From: CBDCNH01 sp965219015
GTDB taxonomy: Bacteria; Pseudomonadota; Alphaproteobacteria; Rhodobacterales; Rhodobacteraceae
Direction of reading: 5' to 3'
NCBI GenBank assembly: GCA_965219015.1
Contig: CBDCNH010000011.1
Coordinates: 1,054,001 to 1,118,000, forward strand
Length of the DNA stretch: 64,000 bases
Within the stretch, counting starts at the first letter, position 1. Each line of letters opens with the position of its first letter. Below the pieces are notes generated by a model. The model made no database searches. It had not been told where the DNA came from and saw only the letters and a program-made list of their open reading frames with translations. Position numbers and translations under genes: made by a program. Below are positions 1 to 9,516 of the stretch, piece after piece.

Positions 1-2911
1 AGACCGCGAGCGGCGCGTTGAAGTTGCCCTCCCGCTGCGCCGAGGTGCCCGTGAAATCGACCGTCGCGCGGCCGTCGCCGACGCGCACCGCGACCTCGAT
101 CGCGGCGCCGCCGTCCATCTCGTAGCGGAACCGCCCGTCGCGAAGCCGCCCGATCACCGCGCGCACCGAGGCCTCGGCGTTGTCCTGCACGTGCCCCATG
201 TAGGCCGCCACCACGTCAGCGCCGTACGCTTGCGCGATGCGGACGAGCTCGCGCCTGCCGGTCTCGTTGGCCGCGACCTGCGCCTTGAGGTCGGCGAGGT
301 TCTGCTCCGGGCTCCGCACCGGATAGCGCCCGCCGCCGAGGATCGCGCGCGCCTCGGCCTCGCGGAAGCGCCCCGCCTCGACGAGCCGGACGGTCTCGAT
401 GAGCACGCCCTCCTCGTCGATGTGGCGGCTGTCGGGCGGCGCCGACCCCGGCGTGCGGCCGCCGATGTCGGCGTGGTGCCCGCGCGCGCCGAGCCAGAAC
501 GCCGGCCGGTCGCCGTCGAGGAACACGGGCGTCACCACGGTCACGTCGGGCAGATGCGTGCCGCCCGCGAAGGGGCTGTTGAGCATGAAGGCGTCGCCCG
601 GCCCGATGTCGCCTTCGGTGAGCCGCCGCACCGTCCGCACGCTCTCGGACATCGAGCCGAGATGCACCGGCACGTGCGGCGCGTTCGCCACGAGGTCGCC
701 CGCCGCGTCGAAGATCGCGCAGGAGAAGTCGAGCCGCTCCTTGATGTTGACCGACCAGGCGGTGTTGGCGAGCGTGGCGCCCATCTGGTCGGCGATCGAC
801 ATGAAGAGGTTGCTCATCACCTCGAGCACGACCGGGTCGGCCTCGGTGCCCGCCGCCGCCGGCCGCCGCGCAGGCCCGGTGCGGTCGAGCAAGAGATTGC
901 CCGCGGGATCGACGCGCGCCGTCCAGCCCGGCTCGACGACGACGGTGCCGGTCGCCTCGGTCAGGATCGCCGGCCCCTCGACGCGGCTCCCCGCGCCGAG
1001 CGTCTCGCGCCGGTGGAGCGGCACCTCGCGCCAGGCGCCGTCCATGTATGCACGCACCCGCTCCGGTCCCGCGCCGCCGCTCGCGGGCGCGGGCATGGCA
1101 GGCATCGCGCCCGCGCCGCCGATCGCTTCGACGGCCAGCATCTCGACGAGGAGCCCGCGCTCCGGCGCCGTGAAGCCGAAGCGCGCGAGATGCGCCGCCT
1201 CGAACGCCGCCTGCATCGCGTCCGGCGCCCCGAACGGCACCTCGAGCGCCTGGTGCGAGCCCTCGTAGCGCAGATGCGCGCGCGTCTCGGTTCGGATCGC
1301 CGCCTCCGCCACGCCCTGCGCGGCGACCTCGGCTCTCGTCCGCGCGACCATCGGTTCGAGTGCCGCCTCGGCGCGGGCGTGCTCGGCGACCGGCGCATCG
1401 AGCTGCGTCTCGGCAAGGCTGCGAATGTCGGCGAGCCCCATGCCAAAGGCCGAGAGCACGCCCGCGAAGGGGTGCAGGAACACCGACCGCATCCCGAGCG
1501 CGTCGGCGACGAGGCAGGCGTGCTGCCCGCCGGCGCCGCCGAAGCACTGGAGCGTGTAGCCGGTCACGTCATGCCCGCGCTGCACGGAGATCTTCTTGAT
1601 CGCGTTCGCCATGTTGTCGACGGCGATGCGGAGGAACCCTGCCGCCACCGCCTCGGGCGGCTCGGGGGCGGCGCCGCTCGCCGCGGCGATGTCGCCCGCG
1701 AGCGCCGCGAAGCGACGGGTTACGACGCCCGCGTCGAGCGGTTCGTCGCCGCCGGGGCCGAAGACGGCGGGGAAATGCGCCGGGCTGATCCGGCCGAGGA
1801 GCACGTTGCAGTCGGTGACGGTGAGCGGCCCGCCACGGCGGTAGGCGGCGGGCCCCGGATCGGCGCCGGCGCTCTCGGGGCCGACCTGGTAGCGGCCCTC
1901 GCGGAAGCTGCAGATCGAGCCGCCGCCCGCCGCGACGGTGTGGATGTCCATCATCGGCGCGCGCATCCTGACGCCCGCCACCTCGGTCTCGAAGCTGCGC
2001 TCGAAGCTGCCCGCGTAGTGGCTCACGTCCGTGGAGGTGCCGCCCATGTCGAAGCCGATGAGCCGGTGGAACCCCGCCGCCTCCGCCGTCCGTACCATGC
2101 CGACGATGCCGCCCGCGGGCCCCGACAGGATCGCGTCGCGGCCCTGGAAGCGCGCGGCGTCGGTCAGCCCGCCGTTCGACTGCATGAAGAGGAGCCGGGC
2201 CCCGCCCCGCCCGAGGTCGAGCGCGCCCGCCACCTTCGCGACGTAGCGGCGCAGCGTCGGCGAGAGGTAGGCGTCCACCACCGCCGTGTCGCCGCGCCCG
2301 ACGATGCGGATGAGCCGCGACACGGCATGGCTCGCCGAGACCTGCTCGAAGCCGAGGCCCGTCGCGATGGCGGCGAGCCGCGCTTCGTGCATCGGCTCGA
2401 GATAGCCGTGCATGAGCGCGATGGCGCAGGCGCGAATGCCGGACTCGCGGGCGAGCACCAGCGCCGCGCGCGCCGCGGTTTCGTCAAGGGGCTCGATCTC
2501 GCGGCCCTCCGCGTCGAGCCGCCCGCCGATCTCGACGACCGTGGCATAAAGCGGCTCCGGCCGCGTCACCTCGAGGTCAAAGAGCCGGGGCCGGGTCTGG
2601 TAGCCGATGCGGAGGAGGTCGCGGAACCCGCGCGTGACGAGGAGCAGCACCGGCGCGCCCTTGCGCTCGAGAAGCGCGTTGGTGGCGACGGTCGTACCCA
2701 TCTTGACGACCCGGATCGCGTCCGGCGGCACCCGCTCGTCCGGTCCGAGCCCGAGAAGGTCGCGGATGCCCGCCACGGCCGCGTCGTCGTACCGTCCGGG
2801 GTTCTCGGAGAGGAGCTTTCGCGTCTCGAGCCTTCCATCCGGGCGGCGAGCGACGATGTCCGTGAAAGTGCCCCCGCGGTCGATCCAGAAGTCCCAACCG
2901 GCGCCTGACAT
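1..2911 (-). CDS. 5-oxoprolinase / hydantoinase A+B fusion (3'-truncated by window edge)
   Basis: ATP-dependent hydrolase of cyclic amides, of the 5-oxoprolinase/N-methylhydantoinase family, acting in the cytoplasm. About 970 residues are visible. The N-terminal HyuA part starts MSGAGWDFWIDRGGTFTD and has the second nucleotide-binding-like motif FDMGGTSTDVSHY. The HyuB part begins near residue 690 (DPVVLEVMSN) and contains GDAFMLNSPFAGGTHLPDVT. Both halves lie in one frame without a stop, as in the eukaryote-like fused OplAH rather than the split hyuA/hyuB form. Fused members are about 1200 residues, so some 230 residues lie beyond base 1. The start has a GGGAG ribosome site. It is transcribed away from the imelysin operon. 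The substrate could be 5-oxoproline or another hydantoin. Confidence 0.9.
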   Translation of the reverse strand, partial: MSGAGWDFWIDRGGTFTDIVARRPDGRLETRKLLSENPGRYDDAAVAGIRDLLGLGPDERVPPDAIRVVKMGTTVATNALLERKGAPVLLLVTRGFRDLLRIGYQTRPRLFDLEVTRPEPLYATVVEIGGRLDAEGREIEPLDETAARAALVLARESGIRACAIALMHGYLEPMHEARLAAIATGLGFEQVSASHAVSRLIRIVGRGDTAVVDAYLSPTLRRYVAKVAGALDLGRGGARLLFMQSNGGLTDAARFQGRDAILSGPAGGIVGMVRTAEAAGFHRLIGFDMGGTSTDVSHYAGSFERSFETEVAGVRMRAPMMDIHTVAAGGGSICSFREGRYQVGPESAGADPGPAAYRRGGPLTVTDCNVLLGRISPAHFPAVFGPGGDEPLDAGVVTRRFAALAGDIAAASGAAPEPPEAVAAGFLRIAVDNMANAIKKISVQRGHDVTGYTLQCFGGAGGQHACLVADALGMRSVFLHPFAGVLSAFGMGLADIRSLAETQLDAPVAEHARAEAALEPMVARTRAEVAAQGVAEAAIRTETRAHLRYEGSHQALEVPFGAPDAMQAAFEAAHLARFGFTAPERGLLVEMLAVEAIGGAGAMPAMPAPASGGAGPERVRAYMDGAWREVPLHRRETLGAGSRVEGPAILTEATGTVVVEPGWTARVDPAGNLLLDRTGPARRPAAAGTEADPVVLEVMSNLFMSIADQMGATLANTAWSVNIKERLDFSCAIFDAAGDLVANAPHVPVHLGSMSESVRTVRRLTEGDIGPGDAFMLNSPFAGGTHLPDVTVVTPVFLDGDRPAFWLGARGHHADIGGRTPGSAPPDSRHIDEEGVLIETVRLVEAGRFREAEARAILGGGRYPVRSPEQNLADLKAQVAANETGRRELVRIAQAYGADVVAAYMGHVQDNAEASVRAVIGRLRDGRFRYEMDGGAAIEVAVRVGDGRATVDFTGTSAQREGNFNAPLAV

Positions 2912-3046
2912 GGCATCTCCCTTCGCGTTCCGCGTGTCGCAGGTTTGTGCCGCAAGTCAACGCAGGGGTATCTCCGACTGAATTGATCGGGTTTGACAAA
3001 GCCGACGCTTTCGCTCAACTTCAGGCCGGCAAACCCAGGAGCCGCC

Positions 3047-4291
3047 ATGACCCGCCCCATCGCCGCCGCCCTGACGATCCTCGCCGCATCGCCCGCGCTG
3101 GCGGACCCGGACCGCGCGGCCGTCGTCGCGACCTATGCCGACATCGGCGCCGCGACCTACGCCGATGCCGCGACGGCCGGCGATCGCCTCAAGGCCGCCG
3201 TTCACCGCCTGATCGACGCGCCCTCGGCGCAGGCGCTCGCCGATGCCCGCGCGGCGTGGATCTCCGCGCGCGTGCCCTATCAGCAGTCCGAGGCGTTCCG
3301 CTTCGGCAACCCCATCGTCGACGACTGGGAAGGCCGCGTGAACTCCTGGCCGCTCGACGAGGGCCTGATCGACTACGTGGATGCGGAGAGCGTGCCCGGC
3401 GGCGACAACGACCTCGCGACGCTCGACATCATCGCAAACCCGAAGGCGCTGGTCGGGGGCCGCGAGGTCGATGCGAGCGTCATCACGGCGGCGTTGCTCG
3501 AGGACACGCTGCAGGAAGCCGACGGCATCGAGGCCAATGTCGCCACCGGCTACCATGCGGTCGAATTCCTGCTCTGGGGGCAGGATCTCCACGGCACCGG
3601 GCCCGGTGCGGGCGAACGGCCGTGGACCGACTACGCGCTGGGCGATGCCTGCACGCACGGCAACTGCGACCGCCGGGCGCAATATCTCGGCACGGTGACC
3701 GACCTTCTCGCGTCCGACCTCGCGTGGATGGCCGCGCAGTGGCAACCGGGAGGGGCCGCGCGCACGCCGCTCGAGGCCGATCCCGACGCGGGCGTCGCGG
3801 CGATCCTGACGGGCATCGGCAGCCTGTCCTACGGGGAACTCGCCGGCCAGCGGATGAAGCTCGGGCTCATGCTCAACGATCCCGAGGAGGAGCACGACTG
3901 CTTCTCCGACAACAGCCACAACAGCTTCTACTACGACGGCGTGGGCATGCGGAACGTCTGGCAGGGGAGTTACGAGCGCATCGACGGCAGCGTCGTCGCG
4001 GGCCCGTCGCTCGCGAGCCTCGTGGCGGCCGCCGATCCCGCTACCGCAGCGGCGCTCTCGGGCGACATCGATGCGTCCGTCGCGGCGCTGATGCGGGTGA
4101 AGTCGGCGGCGGAGGCGGGCATGGCCTACGACCAGATGATCGCGCGGGGCAACGCGCCGGGTGCTGCGCTGGTGACGGGCGCCGTCGATGCGCTGGTCGC
4201 GCAGGCCCGCGACGTCAGCCGGGCCGTCACGGCCCTGGGGCTCGACGGGTCCGCGCTCGACGCGACCGGATCGGACGCCGTGTTCCAGTGA
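3047..4291 (+). CDS. Imelysin family protein (IrpA/M75-like), first copy
   Basis: A 414-residue exported protein with an N-terminal signal peptide ending near SPALA-DP. It has the imelysin GxHxxE signature in GYHAVEFLLWG (His170, Glu173), and the distal block CFSDNSHNSFYYDG typical of the iron-regulated protein A branch. Imelysins are periplasmic or outer-membrane-associated helical proteins tied to iron or heme uptake, and true peptidase activity is doubtful for most. The ATG at 3047 is chosen over an upstream in-frame TTG (2993) because AGGAG sits at 3037-3041 and the signal peptide starts there. The stop overlaps the GTG of the di-heme gene, so translation is probably coupled. First gene of a four-gene operon. 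Confidence 0.88.
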   Translation: MTRPIAAALTILAASPALADPDRAAVVATYADIGAATYADAATAGDRLKAAVHRLIDAPSAQALADARAAWISARVPYQQSEAFRFGNPIVDDWEGRVNSWPLDEGLIDYVDAESVPGGDNDLATLDIIANPKALVGGREVDASVITAALLEDTLQEADGIEANVATGYHAVEFLLWGQDLHGTGPGAGERPWTDYALGDACTHGNCDRRAQYLGTVTDLLASDLAWMAAQWQPGGAARTPLEADPDAGVAAILTGIGSLSYGELAGQRMKLGLMLNDPEEEHDCFSDNSHNSFYYDGVGMRNVWQGSYERIDGSVVAGPSLASLVAAADPATAAALSGDIDASVAALMRVKSAAEAGMAYDQMIARGNAPGAALVTGAVDALVAQARDVSRAVTALGLDGSALDATGSDAVFQ

Positions 4292-5805
4292 GACCGACGC
4301 TCCTCCTCGCGGCGCTTGCCCTGCTGCCTGAGGCAGGGCTTGCCGGCGGCGCGGACGATATCGCGCTTCGCGTCGTGCCGCGCACGGCCGCCGAAACGGC
4401 GCGCATCGCCGCGGTGACGGCCCCGACGATCGACTTCACCGCCCCCGAGCCGCACGAGGCGCTGCCGGCGGGTGCGGCGACCGTTCGCGCCCGCACCACC
4501 CGCGACGCCTTCTCCGAGTCCTCCGCCAACATCGGCTTCGAGCGCGAGCTCGACTTCAAGCTCGGCAACGGGCTCTTCACCAAGCTCTGGGTCTCGGCGC
4601 CGTCGTCCACCAAGGCGTCCGACGGGCTCGGGCCGTTCTACAACGCGCGCGCCTGCCAGCTTTGCCACCTCAAGGACGGCCGCGGCCACCCGCCCGAGGG
4701 CCCAGACGACGTGGCCACGTCGCTCTTCCTGCGCGTGTCGATCCCTGCCCCCGACGTGCCCCCCGGCGCGCCGGGCCAGATCGAGGGGTATCTCTCGACG
4801 CTCCCCGACCCGGTCTACGGCGGCCAGCTCCAGACCTTCGCGGTGCCGGGACACCGGGCCGAATCGCGCCTCGGCATCGCCTATCGCGACATCCCCGTGG
4901 CGCTCTCGGGCGGCGAGACCGAAACGCTGCGCGCGCCGACCTACACGGCCGAGGATCTGGTGTACGGGCCGCTCCACGCGGGCGCGATGCTGTCGCCGCG
5001 GATGGCGACGCCGATGATCGGGCTCGGGCTCCTCGAGGCGATCCCGGAGGCCGACATCCTGGCCCACGCCGACCCCGACGATGCCGACGGCAACGGGATC
5101 TCGGGGCGGCCCAATGAGGTGTGGTCCATCGAGGCTGGCCGGCCGATGCTCGGCCGCTTCGGCCTCAAGGCCGGCCAGCCGTCGATCCGCGAGCAATCGG
5201 CCGCGGCATTCTCGGGCGACATGGGCATCTCCAACCCGCTCCTGCCCGCGGGCTACGGCGACTGCACCGGCGAGGAGCCCGATTGCCTCGCCGCCCCCGA
5301 CGGCGCCGATGCCGCAGGCACCGAGATCGACGCCGAAGGGCTCGACCTCGTGACGTTCTACGCCCGCAACCTCGGCGTGCCCGCGCGCCGCGGCGAGGGC
5401 GACGCAGAGGTGCTCGCCGGCAAGAAGGTCTTTTACGACGCAGGCTGCGCCTCCTGCCACGTCCCGAAGTTCGTGACCGCGCGGCTCGAGGACCAGCCCG
5501 AGCAGAGCTTCCAGCTGATCTGGCCCTACTCGGACCTCCTCCTCCACGACATGGGCGAGGGCCTCGCCGACCACCGCCCCGAGGGCCGCGCCAGCGGGAC
5601 CGAATGGCGCACGTCGCCGCTCTGGGGCATCGGGCTCACCGCTGTCGTGGGCGCCCCGGCGCACTACCTCCACGACGGGCGGGCGCGGACGCTCCTCGAA
5701 GCCATCCTCTGGCACGGCGGCGAGGCCGAGCCCGCGCGCGACCGCGTCGCCGCCATGCCGCCGCCCGACCGCGCCGCGCTCGTGGCCTTTCTGGAGTCGC
5801 TCTGA
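4288..5805 (+). CDS. Di-heme oxidoreductase family protein (DUF1111, thiol-oxidoreductase-like)
   Basis: A 505-residue exported c-type cytochrome. The signal peptide is MRPTLLLAALALLPEAGLAG. Two heme-binding CxxCH motifs are visible: CQLCH at Cys123-His127 and CASCH at Cys387-His391. The family (often named thiol oxidoreductase or di-heme oxidoreductase) is a relative of MauG/CcpA-type peroxidases and is regularly found beside imelysins in Rhodobacterales. A periplasmic redox role, possibly oxidising or reducing iron for its imelysin partners, is inference. The start is GTG at 4288, overlapping the previous stop (GTGA). The 3' end overlaps the next gene as TGATG. Confidence 0.88.
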   Translation: MRPTLLLAALALLPEAGLAGGADDIALRVVPRTAAETARIAAVTAPTIDFTAPEPHEALPAGAATVRARTTRDAFSESSANIGFERELDFKLGNGLFTKLWVSAPSSTKASDGLGPFYNARACQLCHLKDGRGHPPEGPDDVATSLFLRVSIPAPDVPPGAPGQIEGYLSTLPDPVYGGQLQTFAVPGHRAESRLGIAYRDIPVALSGGETETLRAPTYTAEDLVYGPLHAGAMLSPRMATPMIGLGLLEAIPEADILAHADPDDADGNGISGRPNEVWSIEAGRPMLGRFGLKAGQPSIREQSAAAFSGDMGISNPLLPAGYGDCTGEEPDCLAAPDGADAAGTEIDAEGLDLVTFYARNLGVPARRGEGDAEVLAGKKVFYDAGCASCHVPKFVTARLEDQPEQSFQLIWPYSDLLLHDMGEGLADHRPEGRASGTEWRTSPLWGIGLTAVVGAPAHYLHDGRARTLLEAILWHGGEAEPARDRVAAMPPPDRAALVAFLESL

Positions 5806-6809
5806 TGCGCCTGGCCGTCGCCTTCCTCTGCGCCCTCCACTGTGCCGCTACCGCCGCCGGCGGCGACCCGGTCGTCGACCGGGTGGTGGACGATCACGCG
5901 CTGCCACGGCTCGGCGCCTTCGCGGACGGTGCCGCGGCCCTCGCCGCCGAGGCCGCGGCCGACTGCCGCCCGAACCCGGAGCTGAAGGCCGCCTGGAACG
6001 ACGCGCTCGACGCCTGGATCGCCGCCGAGCCCTATCGCTTCGGGCCGCTCGACGACAGCGGCGACACGCTTGCCGTCGCCTACTGGCCCGACCCGAAGGG
6101 CCTCGCGCCGCGGTCGCTGACGGCGCTCATCGCCGAGGACGGGCCCGCGCTCGACGGCGCCGCGGCCTATGCCGAGGTCTCGGTCGCGGCGCGGGGCTTC
6201 TTCGCGCTCGAGCGGATGCTCTACGACCCTGCGTTCGACGCCTATGGCGCGGGCTCGCCGTCCTGCCGCCTGATGCGCGCGGCCGCGGCCGATCTCGCCG
6301 CCACCGCCGCCCGCGCCGACGCCGCCTGGACCGACGAATTCGCGGCGACGCTCAAGACCGCGGGCGGGCCCGGCAACGTCCGCTTCCTGGTGCCCGCCGA
6401 GGCGCGGCAGGCGCTCTTCGCGGCACTCCTCGCCGAGCTGAAGTTCACCGCCACGTCGCGGCTCGATCGTCCTCTCGGGACGCTCGACCGCGCCCGCCCG
6501 GAACGCGCCGAGGCGGTGCTCTCGGGCCGGTCTCTCCGCGACGTACGGGGCTCCATCGCCGCCGCCGAGGATCTCGCCTTCGCGCTGTCGGACGGCGGCA
6601 CGGAGAACCTGCAGGACGCCTTCGACTATGCGCTGAGCGTCGCCGACACGCTCGACGACCCCGTGTTCGCCGGCGCCGCGACGACCGGCGGCCGCTTCCG
6701 CCTGCAGGATCTGCGCGACGCCGTGCAGCGCATCCACGACACCGCCATCGCAGAGCTCGGCCCCGAGCTCGGCGTGGGCGCCGGCTTCAACGGGCTCGAA
6801 GGAGACTGA
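5805..6809 (+). CDS. Imelysin family protein, second copy
   Basis: A 334-residue protein with a signal peptide (MRLAVAFLCALHCAATAAGG). The helical imelysin fold is suggested by WIAAEPYRFGPLDD and the C-terminal block LQDLRDAVQRIHDTAIAELG. The canonical GxHxxE is degenerate here: ARGFFALERMLYD replaces the His position, so metal or substrate binding may differ from the first copy. It is also shorter than the first copy (334 against 414 residues). It begins inside the stop of the di-heme gene (TGATG) and is followed after 1 base by the DUF1513 gene. The two unequal imelysins probably bracket the cytochrome functionally (inference). Confidence 0.82.
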   Translation: MRLAVAFLCALHCAATAAGGDPVVDRVVDDHALPRLGAFADGAAALAAEAAADCRPNPELKAAWNDALDAWIAAEPYRFGPLDDSGDTLAVAYWPDPKGLAPRSLTALIAEDGPALDGAAAYAEVSVAARGFFALERMLYDPAFDAYGAGSPSCRLMRAAAADLAATAARADAAWTDEFAATLKTAGGPGNVRFLVPAEARQALFAALLAELKFTATSRLDRPLGTLDRARPERAEAVLSGRSLRDVRGSIAAAEDLAFALSDGGTENLQDAFDYALSVADTLDDPVFAGAATTGGRFRLQDLRDAVQRIHDTAIAELGPELGVGAGFNGLEGD

Positions 6810-6810
6810 C

Positions 6811-7881
6811 ATGGCCACCCGCCGCCGCTTCCTCGGCACCCTTCTCGCCGCGACCGCAGCACCCTCGCTCACCTGGGCCGACGCCGGCAGCCCCGCCTTC
6901 ATCGCCGCCGCGCGCGAGGCGGACGGCAGCTTCGCCGTCTGGGGCATGGGCGCGGACGGCACGGACCGCTTCCGCGTGCCCCTGCCCGCCCGCGGCCACG
7001 CCGGTGCGGCGCATCCCGTCCGCCCGGAGGTCGTGGCCTTCGCGCGCCGGCCGGGCCGCTTTGCGCTCGTGCTCGACTGCGCCACCGGCACCGTCACCGC
7101 CCGCCTCGATGCCGTGCCGGGCAGCGCCTTCTCCGGCCACGGCACATTCTCGGCGGACGGCACGGTGCTCTATACCGCCGAATGCGTTCTCGGCACCTCG
7201 GAAGGTCGCGTCGGCGTCTGGCGCCGGGCGGATTGGGCACGGCTCGGCGACTTCGAGACCGGCGGCATCGGCCCGCACGAAATGCTCCGGCTCCCCGGCA
7301 CCGGCATCCTCGTCGTGGCGAACGGCGGCATCCATACCGACACCGACGACGACCGCACGCCCCTCAACCTCGACACGATGCAGCCGAGCCTCGCCTACCT
7401 TTCGCCGGAGGGCGCCCCGCTGGAGTTGGTCGAGCTCGCGCCCGAGCTGCGGCAGAACTCGATCCGCCACCTCGCCGCGACGCTCGACGGACAGGTCGCC
7501 TTCGCAATGCAGTGGCAGGGCGATCCCGCGGAGGCGGTGCCGCTCCTCGGGCTGCACCGGCGCGGCACGGCGCCCGTGCTCGCAAGCGCGCCCGAATCCG
7601 AACAGCGGGCGATGCTCGGCTACGCGGGAAGCGTTGCGTTCGGTCCCGATGGCAGCCGCGTCGGCATCACCTCGGCCAAGGGCGGCCAGTTGCATCTCTT
7701 CGACCCCGAGGGCGGTTTCGCCGCGGTCCTTCCTCGCGCCGACGTGTGCGGCCTCGCCAACGCCGGCGGCGCGCTCGTCGCGACCGACGGGCTGGGCGGC
7801 ATCCTTCGCGTCGGCGGCTCGGGCTTCGTCCCCATCGGTCGACGTCCTCGCGCATGGGATAATCACATCGTCGCTCTCTGA
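6811..7881 (+). CDS. DUF1513 domain protein, Tat-exported beta-propeller-like
   Basis: A 356-residue protein with a twin-arginine signal (TRRRFLGTLLAATAAPSLTWA), so it is probably exported folded. The body has repeated beta-rich segments, with blocks such as FSGHGTFSADG, GGIGPHEMLRLP and RHLAATLDG that resemble a WD40/YVTN-like propeller. DUF1513 genes close the imelysin/di-heme operon in many alphaproteobacteria, and the biochemical role is unknown. The ribosome site GAAGGAGA lies in the end of the preceding gene. No cysteine or heme motif is seen. Last gene of the operon; the next start is 82 bases away. Confidence 0.85.
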   Translation: MATRRRFLGTLLAATAAPSLTWADAGSPAFIAAAREADGSFAVWGMGADGTDRFRVPLPARGHAGAAHPVRPEVVAFARRPGRFALVLDCATGTVTARLDAVPGSAFSGHGTFSADGTVLYTAECVLGTSEGRVGVWRRADWARLGDFETGGIGPHEMLRLPGTGILVVANGGIHTDTDDDRTPLNLDTMQPSLAYLSPEGAPLELVELAPELRQNSIRHLAATLDGQVAFAMQWQGDPAEAVPLLGLHRRGTAPVLASAPESEQRAMLGYAGSVAFGPDGSRVGITSAKGGQLHLFDPEGGFAAVLPRADVCGLANAGGALVATDGLGGILRVGGSGFVPIGRRPRAWDNHIVAL

Positions 7882-7963
7882 GCCCTTGTCTCCCGCGCTC
7901 GGCGCTCCACATTGCGCGGGCGCGGGCCGATTGACGCGCATCCCACAGTTTTCCGGAGACCCG

Positions 7964-9013
7964 ATGCCCGTGTACCTCACCGGCCTCGCGCAGGCCGTGC
8001 CGCCCAACGAGTTGCCGCAGAACCTCGTCCATGCACGCGCGAAGCGCATCCTCGGCGCGAAGTACAAGGCGTTCGACAGGCTTTCCTCGACGTTCGAGAA
8101 TTCCGGCATCGACCGGCGCTACTCGGTGGCGCCCTTCGAATGGTTCGACGCGCCGAAGTCCTGGGCCGAGCGCAACGCGCTCTACCTCGAGGGCGCGCGT
8201 GCGATGTTCGTGGCCGCCGCCCGCGGCGCGCTGACCGACGCCGGGCTCGAGGCTGACGCGGTGGACATCATCGTCACCGTCTCCTCCACCGGCGTCGCCA
8301 CCCCCACGGTCGAGGCGCTCGCCTTCGCCGAGATGGGGTTCCGCGCCGACGTGATGCGCGTGCCCGTGTTCGGCCTCGGCTGCGCGGGAGGCGTCTCGGG
8401 CCTCGCCATCGCGCAGGCGCTCGCGGCCGCCCGACCCGGCGCGCGCGTGCTCCTCGTCGCCTTCGAGGCCTGCACGCTCTCGTTCCGGTCCGACCGGATG
8501 CAGAAGGCCGACATCATCGCGACCGTGCTCTTCGGCGACGGCGCGGCCGCCGCGGTGCTCTCGTCCGATCCCGGCCGACGCGAGATCGAGGTCGGCGTGG
8601 GGCGGCAGCATCTCTGGCCCGACACGCTCGGGATCATGGGATGGGACGTGGACGACGCAGGCCTCGGCGTCGTCTTCGACCGCTCGATCCCCGAGTTCGT
8701 GACCGAGCAGTTCGCCGGCGCGCTCGATCCGGCGCTCGCCGCGATGGGCGTGGCACGCGACGACGTGGACCGGTTCGTCTGCCATCCGGGCGGCGCGAAG
8801 GTGGTGACGGCGATCGAGGGCGCGCTGGCGCTCGGGCAGGGCACGCTCGATGCCGAGCGCGAAACGCTGCGCGATTTCGGCAACATGTCCGCGCCGACGG
8901 TGCTCTTCGTGCTGAAGCGCGTGCTCGATGCGCGCGTGCCGCGGCAGATGGTGCTGACCGCCCTCGGGCCGGGGTTCACCGCCTCGATGCTGCCGATGCG
9001 CCAGGCGGCCTGA
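7964..9013 (+). CDS. Type III polyketide synthase (chalcone/alkylpyrone synthase family)
   Basis: A 349-residue homodimeric ketosynthase-like enzyme that condenses malonyl-CoA onto an acyl-CoA starter. The full Cys-His-Asn triad is present: Cys140 in GLGCAGGVSGL, His274 in FVCHPGGAKV, Asn307 in FGNMSAPTVLF. The C-terminal GPGFTASM matches the family's GFGPG-like loop. Length is normal for bacterial members (350-390). It heads an operon with a small ICMT-like methyltransferase, an MMPL exporter and a secreted protein. The first two genes resemble the bpsA-bpsB pair of Bacillus and srsA-srsB of Streptomyces, which make methylated alkylpyrones or phenolic lipids. The product here is not known. 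The start is ATG 7964, preceded by a weak CCGGAGA site. Confidence 0.92.
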   Translation: MPVYLTGLAQAVPPNELPQNLVHARAKRILGAKYKAFDRLSSTFENSGIDRRYSVAPFEWFDAPKSWAERNALYLEGARAMFVAAARGALTDAGLEADAVDIIVTVSSTGVATPTVEALAFAEMGFRADVMRVPVFGLGCAGGVSGLAIAQALAAARPGARVLLVAFEACTLSFRSDRMQKADIIATVLFGDGAAAAVLSSDPGRREIEVGVGRQHLWPDTLGIMGWDVDDAGLGVVFDRSIPEFVTEQFAGALDPALAAMGVARDDVDRFVCHPGGAKVVTAIEGALALGQGTLDAERETLRDFGNMSAPTVLFVLKRVLDARVPRQMVLTALGPGFTASMLPMRQAA

Positions 9014-9018
9014 CGCCG

Positions 9019-9516
9019 GTGAGCGGCCCGGCGGTCGCCTTCATCGGCTTCGTCGTGCTGCAAAGGCTGGGCGAGTTGGCGCTTGCCCGGCGCAACACGG
9101 CGCGGCTCCGGGCACGGGGCGCGCACGAGATCGGCGCCGCCCACTATCCCGCGATGGTCGCGCTGCATACGGCCTGGATCGTTGCGATTGCCGTCCTCGG
9201 CTACGACCGGCCGGTGTCGGTGAGCTTTCTCGCGCTCTATGCGCTCCTCCAGGCGTTCCGCGTCTGGATCCTCGCGAGCCTCGGGCCGCGCTGGACCACG
9301 CGCATCCTTATCCTCGACGCGCCGCTGGTGGCGCGCGGGCCGTTCCGCTACCTTCGGCATCCGAACTACACGCTCGTGGTGGCGGAGATCGCGGTGACGC
9401 CGATGGTGCTGGGTCTGGTCTGGGTCGCGGTGGTGTTCAGCGCGCTGAACGCCGCGATGCTCAGGGTCCGCATCCGCGCCGAGGACCGCGGGCTCGCGTA
9501 TCTCCGCGACACCTGA
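9019..9516 (+). CDS. Isoprenylcysteine carboxyl methyltransferase (ICMT)-like membrane protein
   Basis: A 165-residue integral membrane methyltransferase with about four to five hydrophobic segments. The family motif near the C-terminus is RYLRHPNYTLVVAEI, followed by the acidic LRVRIRAEDRGL, which in this family holds SAM and the acceptor. No prenylated protein is expected in bacteria. Next to a type III polyketide synthase the likely substrate is a polyketide hydroxyl, as shown for BpsB/SrsB-type enzymes (family knowledge; substrate inferred). The start is taken as GTG 9019, 5 bases after the synthase stop. The stop abuts the ATG of the exporter directly (TGAATG). Confidence 0.82.
   Translation: MSGPAVAFIGFVVLQRLGELALARRNTARLRARGAHEIGAAHYPAMVALHTAWIVAIAVLGYDRPVSVSFLALYALLQAFRVWILASLGPRWTTRILILDAPLVARGPFRYLRHPNYTLVVAEIAVTPMVLGLVWVAVVFSALNAAMLRVRIRAEDRGLAYLRDT

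Noticed and set aside
191..2908. A 905-codon open frame on the plus strand
   Set aside because: It is in exact antisense register with the 5-oxoprolinase gene, caused by high GC and few stop codons; no recognisable domain.
2993..3021. Sigma-70 promoter for the imelysin operon
   Set aside because: TTGACA is perfect, but no acceptable -10 lies at 16-18 bases (best TCAACT), so it was kept only as a remark.
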